From Mesostigma viride (Eukaryota; Streptophyta; Mesostigmatophyceae; Mesostigmatales; Mesostigmataceae), in NCBI GenBank assembly GCA_009746045.1, contig RPFO01000050.1, positions 5,621,277-5,685,276 on the forward strand: 64,000 bases of DNA, given 5' to 3'. The number at the start of each line of letters is the position of its first letter. Within the stretch, counting starts at the first letter, position 1. The notes beneath the pieces were generated by a model. The model was not told where the DNA came from. It did no database searches and was given only the letters and a program-made list of their open reading frames with translations. Below are positions 55,690 through 64,000 of this stretch, one piece after another. A program made the position numbers and the translations under genes.

Positions 55690-57045
55690 GGTGCTTGCCA
55701 GGGCTTGTCAGTGGTCGACGTGGATGACCGCCCCCCTCCAGTATACTGGCTTCCCCCCGGCGCTCTGCCGGAGCTGAAGGTAGGTCGGCCATAGCTCGCG
55801 TCGCCGCTGGTGCTGGGCCAGGGTCAAGTCGTCGTCCAGCGTTAAGCGAGTCCCCAAGAGCTTCTTGCGGCATTTAAGGAAAAACAGCTTGTCTGCCATG
55901 TACCTATGAGGTGAGGAGCACGGGTGCCGGGCCAGCCTTATCCGGCCGCGCGCGGGGGAGGCCGGGACAGCCGACATCCGCAGCTCACCAGTGAGTTGCA
56001 TGGGGGCAAGAATGTCGCGTTTAAATGCCGTGCCGAAGAGTCGTCGAGGTCTTGTCTGCCGGCTGGTCGCCAGCGCTTGACGATGACGTACATTGTGGCT
56101 GCGCTGGGTGATGTCGGCCTCCTCACGAAGGTCGCGAGTGCTTGTTGCTTGAGCTGTGCCGCGATGGTGGAGGTGGTGGAGGTGGTGTGGCCGGTGCTTA
56201 ATAAGCAAGTCCGCCCAGGTGGAGGGAGCATCGCTGGCCGGGCCAGCAGATGCCGGCTGGGCAGCGATGTCCTTCACCGCCTGGGCGGTGAGCCGGGCCT
56301 GCGGTGTCGCGTGCAAGCCGCTCAAGGGCGGTGGCGGTGGCTTGGAGGCGCTTGCATGTCGAGGTCGAGGAGCTGGGCCTTGATGTCGGCAGTGAAGGCG
56401 GAAATGGCAGTGGAGGTGGAGGCGACGGTGGTGGAAAGGTGAGGGAGCTCAGTAGCCAGCGTGCCTCGGGCGTTGCTGCCACATCGGCAGCAAGGGGGGT
56501 CACGTGCTGCTGGAAGGCTCACTTCCGTAAGGATGGATCGAACGGAGTGTGGATGCGGAGATGGATGGAGCCCAGATCTCGCCGTCAGTCTGAGCGCATG
56601 AGAAGGGAGCAAAGCCGATGAGGTGCTGAAGGCGAGGGCGGGGTTGGGGATGATCCGTCACATAGGTGAGGGGGCACCATTTGCCATCCTCAAAGATGAG
56701 ACGTACGGTCGATGCTGTGGAGATGGATGCACAGGTCGTAAAGCGAGGCGTAGTCCCCGTAGTTCTAAGATGCAATGCGGAGCATCGCTCGGAGACATGT
56801 TGAGCCATTCGGTAATCATCGACTTTGAAGGCTTGAGGCCGGAAGCGCGTCTGTCCAGCGTGGTGCTGGGCGGCTGCGTTTGGGATCTGGCGATGCTGAA
56901 GGCGAGGCAGCAGGAGCCGAGTGCACTACCAATGCTTGAGTAGTCTCACCGCTGCCTGGGAGGCCGAAGCTGCAGGCGATTTTTTGTGGCTCATCGCAGT
57001 CGCCAGGCTGCGTTGCGTGGTCTAGCGTTTGCTCGCCATAATGTC
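55690..57045 (-). pseudogene. ORF1-like retroelement protein remnant, copy B
   Basis: Minus-strand relative of copy A. It begins with ATG at 57045 but meets a stop at the sixth codon. Recognisable parts include TTSTTSTIAAQLKQQALATF, KLFFLKCRKKLLGTRL and DDDLTLAQHQRRRELWPTYL then GKPVYWRGAVIHVD, in several frames. The 5' flank (57200-57310) matches 52985-53105. The fragment at 57046-57193 of another family separates the two. Confidence 0.65.
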
Positions 57046-57049
57046 AATC

Positions 57050-57193
57050 CACAAGGATACACATTTCCATCACCATTCATTCTTCATCATCCACACACAC
57101 AACGACTCGAACACGCGGACAAGATAACGGCAGGCTCGAGCTACCATGGTCCGGATTCTCCCGATTTCTGGCCTGCGCTGGTTGTCTCCTTGA
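57050..57193 (+). mobile_element. About 145 bp copy of the GGTTGTCTCCTTGA-ended family
   Basis: Matches the terminal half of 58110-57786 and 27351-27652, ending ctggcctgcgctggttgt ctccttga at 57193. It is inserted between the ORF1-like copy B and its 5' flank. Confidence 0.7.
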
Positions 57194-57324
57194 TAATATT
57201 GCGTTTTAGTTTCGGAAAATTATATCAGCGTGTGCGTCTTAGAGAGACGAAGCGATAGTGATATTCACGGCCCAATTCGGTGCCCAAACGTGAAAGTTAT
57301 GAGCTCCGCCGTCAGCCATGGCTA

Positions 57325-57478
57325 CCTCGTGGCTCGTGGCTCGTGGCTCGTGGCTCGTGGCTTGTGGCTCGTGGCTCGTGGCTCGTGGCTCGTGGGTCAT
57401 GGCTCGTGGCTCGTGGCTCGTGGCTCGTGGCTCGTGGCTCGTGGCTCGCGGCTCGTGGCTCATGGCTCGTGGCTCGTC
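57325..57478. repeat. GGCTCGT heptamer array
   Basis: About 21 heptamers with single-base variants; the corresponding spot in copy A (52980-52992) has only one or two units (gccacgagccacgag on the other strand), so the array expanded after the copies diverged. Confidence 0.9.
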
Positions 57479-57583
57479 GAATTGAATCATATCGGGCCGG
57501 AAGTCTCACTCATAATGTCGATCGGGCCGGAAGTCGTGCAGCACGTGATCGGATATTGAGACAACTATAATCACATCGATATG

Positions 57584-57613
57584 ATTTCTGGCCTGCGCTG
57601 GTTGTCTCCTTGA
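57584..57613 (+). mobile_element. Solo 30 bp end of the GGTTGTCTCCTTGA family
   Basis: atttctggcctgcgctgg ttgtctccttga stands alone, with GATA on each side. No further similarity to the longer copies extends upstream. Confidence 0.6.
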
Positions 57614-57785
57614 TAATCACATCTATATAATATAAAAAGCGGTGTGCACAAGAGTTGTCTCACATTTAAAACACACACACACACACTAGTCGAGATCTGC
57701 GTATGGCTAACATAATGACTGACTAGCTAGCTAGACATTGATTCAGTGGTTTTCTGTTTGCGGGTATATTTCCTCGTTGTCTCCT

Positions 57786-58110
57786 TGATATTTCCTCGTA
57801 TAAATGGTGGGAGAGCGATCGCAGCAGTGGTACTGGCACCACTAGGACACTCTTGGCCACTTAGGCTCGAAACACACGCCCTGATCAACTAGCAAGCTGT
57901 TTCCGGCCGGGCCCCACCGTTTAGGTCATCTAGTCGCTCTTCGTGTAAGCCAAGTAATAATTTCAATGAACAAGGCTACACATTTCCATCTCCATTCATA
58001 TTCATCATCCTGAACGATTCGAAAACACGGAAAAGATAACGGCAGGCTCGATCAAGCTACTATTTCGTCCGGATTCTCCCGACTCTTGCATGTGCTGGCT
58101 GTCTCCTTGA
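57786..58110 (+). mobile_element. About 325 bp copy of the GGTTGTCTCCTTGA family
   Basis: Full-length match to the reverse complement of 27351-27652, more diverged at its end (gtgctggctgtctccttga). It is preceded by another terminal-like piece 'gttgtctccttgata' at about 57776. Confidence 0.7.
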
Positions 58111-58742
<632 letters not shown>

Positions 58743-58904
58743 CACGCACATACATACACACATACATACACACACGGGGTGGGGTTCATAGCAGTCGTGA
58801 AGGTCGCCACATCATGCAGGCTTGCCCGCCAGACCCATTACACCGGGTAGAAGTATAGCAAGCACCCTTTGGTAAATTTATCTAATTGTTTTCAGTATAA
58901 TATA

Positions 58905-58943
58905 TCCAAGAGACAACCAGCGCAGCCTGCGCAGGCCAGAAAT
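58905..58943 (-). mobile_element. Short end of the GGTTGTCTCCTTGA family with internal repeat
   Basis: ccaagagacaaccagcgcag cctgcgcaggccagaaat: the conserved terminus, with an extra 'cagcctgcg' creating a gcgcag-cctgcgc hairpin. Lies between the microsatellite and the WD40 gene. Confidence 0.6.
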
Positions 58944-59239
58944 AACATACTACAAGTATATCTGAATTCAGCTTAAGCTCCTGACCTTTTACTCCATCAT
59001 TAGGGTACCAACAAATAAGGTGCTCCGGGGCCACCCGTTGCAGGCACGTGCAGTTTCAATGACGAAGTGTTCAGTTTCAACGACAGCGTGATCGGTTTCG
59101 ATGGACGGACAGGGCTGGCTGCCATTCAGTCCACAAAGTAGCCGGGTTTTGCACCTCAATGAGATACATCTCGAGACCAGCATCACTATCCCAAATCAGG
59201 GCACCTAGATCCTCAGCTTTTGTCTCCTCCACTTGGCCC

Positions 59240-59275
59240 CATCAGGGCACCTTGACGAGGTACACCCCATAAATA
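59240..59275 (-). repeat. Decayed copy of the WD40 coding end, 3' of its stop
   Basis: Minus strand gtgtacctcgtcaaggtgcc ctgatgg resembles the real gene end acgtacttgatcaaggtgcc atgagc at 59605-59580. It would encode VYLVKVP followed by a stop. A fainter copy (atgtatctcattgaggtgca) lies near 59147-59172. Confidence 0.75.
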
Positions 59276-59584
59276 GGCAAATCACACTTAGTAGCACTAC
59301 TACCGTGTGATTGTACCTTGTGCCGGAGGTATGGCTCGTCAAGCCCTGGCTACCAAAGTCAGGGCACACCATGACCGGAACACGCGACCGACCGAACCAC
59401 CGATCTACCAGCTCTTGGACATCAAGCAAACACGTGACCGACTAAAGCACCTACTGCTTTGCAAGGCAACCCGTTTCCCAAAGTGGATGGTTTCCGATTG
59501 TATGGGCGGATCCTGGTCACCCTGCTCATGGCACCCGAATCAGACACGTGACTGACTTAAGCACTGACAATGAACAAAACCAGC

Positions 59585-60942
59585 TCATGGCACCTTGATC
59601 AAGTACGTCTTGTCCTGCGAGCCGACCGCGAGCGTGGCACCATCCGGGCTGAACTCCACCATGTGGATCGCCTTGTCCTCATTCAGCCGGCCCACGTACG
59701 CGCCCGTCTTGTAGTTGAGCACGCGCACCTCATTCGAGTCGCTCCCGCCGGCCGCCACCAGGTCGGCCGAGGGCCCCCGCCCGAGCTTTGCTGAGTAGAT
59801 GAAGCAGGCGCGCGTCGGGTCGACCTGGGGGAAGGGGATGTTCTGGACCAGCTTCCCGGTGGCATAGTCCCACAGCTGGAGCGGGTCCTCGCGCCGCCAG
59901 GAGCCTGAGGAGGGGGGGGGGGGGCAGTGGGGTGTTGTGGGTGACAAGTGCGATGTTGCGGAATCAAATAGCCAGCGACGAATTGCTCATAAGTGCGCCA
60001 AATAGCCAGTGGGGTCTTGCGCATAATCCAGTCCAATAGCCAGTGGGGTCTTGCACATAATCCAGTCCAATAGCCAGTGGGGTCTTGCACATAATCCAGT
60101 CCAATAGCCAGTGGGGTCTTGCACATAATCCAGTCCAATAGCCAGTGGGGTCTTGCACATAATCCAGTCCAATAGCCAGTGGGGTCTTGCGCATAATCCA
60201 GTCCAATAGCCAGTGGGGTCTTGCGCATAATCCAGTCCAATAGCCAGTGGGGTCTTGCGCATAATCCAGTCCAATAGCCAGTGGGGTCTTGCGCGGAAGC
60301 GAATCAAATAATCATCCACTGTGAATGGACGAATATGGATTATATGGATTCATGATAGAAACACCCAGTGGTATGCAAGATCATTAAGGCCACTCTCACA
60401 CTTGGTCCTGGAACCAATCTTTTTTTAGGGGTACGACCTATTTTCGGAAGTTCCTCTCACGCTTGGCCGAAATTCACCCTACTTCCGCTCCGTCCTCTCA
60501 CGCTTGGCCGAAATAGATTCCTAATCCCAAATTGGATCGTCGCGGCGCCCTGCTGTTTGGCTGGGCGGCACCAATTTGGGCTTGTCCCAGCCCAGGCTTG
60601 GGACAAGGACGAAATTGGTAACTAGGACTGCTCTGAGCGTGTACTGAACAAAGTCGTGCGTCCTGCGGAATGTAGCGTACCAAGTACGTACTTTTGAGTC
60701 CGATGTACTAAGTTTATGTTCAGCTGCGCATGTCTTTCCCACGCATGCCGTAGCTTCACGACAACAAGTTGTGGAAACGGACCCGAAAATGGGATTCGGT
60801 CACCCGGAATAGGCTACGGAGAAGGTGCTTGTCCCAAGCACCGAAAGAACCTGGGACAAGTTGGGGACGGATCCGAAAAAACAATAGGTTCCGGGCCCTC
60901 AAGCGTGAGAGTGGCCTAAAAACCTACTACTATGTATATAAC

Positions 60943-61006
<64 letters not shown>

Positions 61007-62812
61007 GAACAAAGAGCGCGCAGTTGCCAAAATGTTGTTTGAACAGCCCATGCGGTTACCCGAGAAAAAATAAGATCGAGGAAAAAATGACACAGCCAGT
61101 GGGCTTGCCCATCGGTTTACAATACAACCAGATCGGTGCTGCGTAACAGTAATCAAGCAGCCAGCGTGGTTGCCATTCATCTATTCCACAACCAGTCCTC
61201 AACCATTGGTCGATTGTGCATCGCCCATGCAGTGCGGCCGATGACGAGCGTGGCAGTTGGCACATGCCAGGGCGTCAATCATAAGGCCGCGGCTAACTAA
61301 ACATGGGGGAGGGGAGGGGGGAGGGGGAGAGATGTGAGATGGCTTGCATGTGACGGCTTAGATGGATAGATGCGATTGCCTAGACCCGAATCAGCGTTCT
61401 TAGGACTTACCCCTCGCGCGTTCTTATAAGTTTGATAGCACCGCCTATACCAACACCTGTGACCACGAGTATGGGGTATTCCTCGCGCACTATCTCCTAC
61501 GTCCACAATTCCACCATGTATCTGTCTAATCACGTACTATTCCTTAAGGGCATATGTATCTATATAAGAATGTACCATTACTTTCCAAAGCACATACCAC
61601 ATCCATAGCTCTACCACTTGTCTAGAGAATTCCTAGGGTTGCAGATACCGCATTCTAATTCTGTCACGCTCACGCTCCTGTGGTATCTAAACAAATCCAC
61701 CTTTCAGCACCACCATAGCACGCGCAACAGCGACTGGCCACGCGCCACATGTTCTCTGCTAGAGCAAACAAGAAGATTGACAATGCCTCCACAATGTGAA
61801 GACTATAGCTTCCCAAGGAGACCCCTATGGGGCTGGACAGGGGCGCTTGGAGCGATTAGAATCATTAGATTCCCATGTATAGAACATGATGACACTTAGA
61901 AAGACTGTTAACATGAAACTTGGTGTCCCTACATCACTGGAGGTAAATTTTCGGTCGTCAAGCCATACCTGTGAGGACGGTGTTGCCCCGGACATCCAGC
62001 GCATCGCCGCAGATGTGCGGCCCAAAAATGCTCCGCACCGAGTAGCCCACGCGCGTGTCCCAAATTTGGATCGTGTTGTCCCAACCGGCGCTCATCACAA
62101 CGTTGGCGTCTGTGGGGTGGAACCGGACCGCGAACACGCGGTTCGAGTGGCCCGTCGTGATCTCGCCCTGGATCGAGCTGTCGTTGCCGTGCTCCAGGGT
62201 CACCGTCAACTTTTTGGTCGCCTCGTCGTACACCCTGACTTTGCAATCCCTGCCGCCCGACGCGAACAGCGCCCCGTCGGGACGGTAATCCATCGCGTAA
62301 ATGTGGTTACCCTCCTCGTGAATGCTCGCCATTTTCTTCCCGGACGTCGCGTGCCACTGCTCCAGGTCGCCGTGGGCATTCCCGCGCATGAGCACGTGGC
62401 GGGTGGTGGACGAGCCAGCAACCTCGGGCCGAAATGCCAGGGTTGTACACGGGAGGTGCTCATTATGGAAATCCTTACCAAACACGTGAGCAATCTGCCC
62501 ACTAGAGACATGGATTAGCTGGACACCGCCCTCCAACAAACCACTCGCTAGATAATCTCCGTCCGGAGAGAAGCGCGCGCAAAACGGCTCCTCTTCCTGG
62601 GGTATTGTAGCCCGCGGCTGCAAGGGTGCCGCGCCTCTCAGTTTTTCGAGTTCTCGCAGCGCCATTGGATCCTCTTTGCGTGGCGCCATTGCCATGGATC
62701 CGGCACTTTGATGATGCTGCAGGAGCTCCCGGCTAATTCTTTGAGTCGGAACTTCTACATATTGTCCTCCTTCTCCGTCATCCATCCCCGAATCATCCTC
62801 TGGGTCATCCAT
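59585..62812 (-). CDS. WD40-repeat protein
   Basis: Two exons, 62812-61969 and 59904-59585, joined in phase 1 across a 2064 bp GT-AG intron, encode 387 residues. An acidic N terminus (MDDPEDDSGMDDGEGG) precedes WD repeats from about 85, with blades ending at or near LIHVSSG, EQWHATSG, RVYDEATKK, IQIWDTR, LQLWDYATGK, VRVLNYKTG and TYLIKVP. The whole second half would make a seven-bladed propeller. The GPHICGDALDVRGNTVLTGS and NPLQ/DPLQLWD region looks like a conserved protist family, but I cannot name an orthologue or role. WD40 proteins usually act as scaffolds. The gene diverges from the coiled-coil gene at 63800. Confidence 0.9.
60001..60297. repeat. 34 bp minisatellite, about nine units, in the WD40 intron
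   Basis: Units 'aatagccagtggggtcttgc' + '(a/g)cataatccagtcc' recur every 34 bp with almost no variation except an A/G alternation (gcacat in the middle, gcgcat at the ends), a sign of recent homogenisation. Confidence 0.93.
60940..61003. repeat. ATT trinucleotide microsatellite
   Basis: About 20 ATT units in the WD40 intron. Confidence 0.93.
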
Positions 62813-63799
62813 ATCGCAGCCTACAGAATTCGTGCGCCACTAAAGCGTCGGCTTAGCCTAGTAATGCCACCTTATTAAACCAGGGCTATCTTACCTCGAT
62901 CTGGAGCAACTCGAATTGATTGCAGTCTACGTCATGTTTAATTCCATTTTCGCCATGGCCGGGTAAGAGTTAATTTAGATGCGTCCCAGCGGGCAGCTTA
63001 AGGGAAGCCGGGATATCAAAAATCCGCACGCGGCGCGCCAATTTACAATGCTAGCGGCTGTCCCGATCTCGAGTCCCCATGAGTACAATCATGTCCTACT
63101 TAGCGCGTGGACACCTACTCAGGGTCAAATAGGTTCCAAAATGTTCCGAAGACCCGTCTGCCCGATAACTCTAGTGTAGAAGCCCAGGAGAGCTACACGT
63201 GGAAGGCTCCAGGCACATGCTATCGGCAGGACTGGCCGGCGGCTGCAATCTGCATGTATCTTTTCGTGCGCTGCATGTATCTCACTCATGCGCTGGAGCC
63301 TGGATCTATAACAGTTTTGCCGCGGATTCCGGAATCGGGGGTTGCGTGAACTGTGTAATTTTGGTCTAAGCCTGGCTTTATACATTGGTGTAGTGCAGTT
63401 CGCCATGGCCGATTGTAGCCGCTAGAAACTGATTAGAGAGTAGTCTATTGTTTGCGTGCCATCGAGTACCGATAGCATGAAGCATATCCATATGGGCAAG
63501 CGATGCAAACACGCACGTACGTACTCTTCCCGAATGCAGAACTGACCGCAATTCTTCCAGGGATCTACATGCAACAACTACACTATACAGTTCCCCATTT
63601 CGTGAAGGAGGCATTAAATCTGTTTGCGTAACCGTGCTCTTGAACTGCATCGCTGCTTTGGCTACAACCTTGAATAGAGACGGTGGGAAGGAAGCATCTC
63701 GGCACTTTATCAAAGTTAGCAATCGCTTGGCTCTGCTGTATCCGGTGTAGAACACTCCCTTGGCTGCTCGAGCAGGCGGAGGTTCGTTAACAAGTCAGA
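62813..63799. other. Divergent intergenic region between WD40 and coiled-coil genes
   Basis: Probably carries both promoters. A 125-codon minus-strand open frame (63755-63378) has no recognised domain. I see no other feature. Confidence 0.5.
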
Positions 63800-64000
63800 A
63801 TGGGAACCGCATCATCGCCTGCTCCAGGAGATGACGAGTTGCAGGAAAAGCTGATGCGAGCATTGACATGGGAGCTCCGGAAGAAAGGCCAAATTATCGA
63901 CCAGTTGCGGCAACAGCTTCAGAATAATGGCATTGAGGTGTCCAAACCCGCGAAGCATCGTGAGTCCGAGCATTCCGTTGGAGGGAGTGTGGAAGCAGCC
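63800..64000 (+). CDS. N terminus of an unidentified coiled-coil protein (partial)
   Basis: From the ATG at 63800 the frame stays open for 67 codons to the window edge. After MGTASSPAPGDDE comes a charged helix LQEKLMRALTWELRKKGQ and IIDQLRQQLQ with heptad-like leucines, then a polar stretch. A leucine-zipper N terminus of this type occurs in cGMP-dependent kinases among others, but the visible part cannot tell. The gene continues to the right. Confidence 0.55.
   Translation, partial: MGTASSPAPGDDELQEKLMRALTWELRKKGQIIDQLRQQLQNNGIEVSKPAKHRESEHSVGGSVEAA

Noticed and set aside
60001-60297. CRISPR array
   Set aside because: Units are contiguous 34 bp tandem copies with no unique spacers, in a eukaryotic intron.

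Overview
This window looks like nuclear DNA from a eukaryote, most likely a unicellular alga or other protist; I cannot name the species. The genes are split by GT-AG introns whose phases join cleanly. Exons are GC-rich, introns and intergenic DNA are full of tandem repeats and retroelements, and every confident gene belongs to a eukaryotic family (NOP2, NBR1, TMEM33/Pom33, PARP, Deltex, WD40). I see no bacterial operon, CRISPR array, rRNA or complete tRNA.

Layout. 1-3011: tandem repeats, then the first two exons of a minus-strand short-chain dehydrogenase whose 3' part lies beyond the left edge or among the repeats. 4634-10170: a plus-strand gene that joins a PARP catalytic domain, SUMO-interacting-like motifs, a RING finger and a Deltex C-terminal (DTC) domain in one reading frame. 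This is the most striking gene here. 12918-20505: NOP2, an rRNA cytosine-C5 methyltransferase with six exons. 20771-27317: a structurally intact LTR element with identical LTRs but a non-coding interior. 27351-28740: small retroelement fragments and SINE-like repeats. 28767-39516: a minus-strand TMEM33/Pom33-like membrane protein whose introns hold many minisatellites, including about 0.9 kb of GGGGC repeats. 40676-48787: a five-exon NBR1-type autophagy receptor (PB1, two ZZ fingers, FW domain). 49857-58110: a nest of non-LTR retroelements. 59585-62812: a two-exon minus-strand WD40 protein. 63800-64000: the start of a coiled-coil protein.

Two patterns run through the window. First, exon edges recur as decayed tandem copies next to the real splice site or stop codon, in NOP2, NBR1, TMEM33, the WD40 gene and the PARP-Deltex gene. 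Second, very short insertions (27-48 bp) share one end with longer copies of the same family, and one has a matching empty site in the window; this suggests extremely 5'-truncated retrotransposition.

Functionally, the PARP-RING-DTC protein would combine writing ADP-ribose, binding it and ubiquitylating. NBR1 would connect ubiquitin-type signals to autophagy. NOP2 serves ribosome assembly and TMEM33 the ER or nuclear envelope. They are neighbours, not a demonstrated pathway. All exon boundaries are my reading of splice signals and phase, without transcript data.
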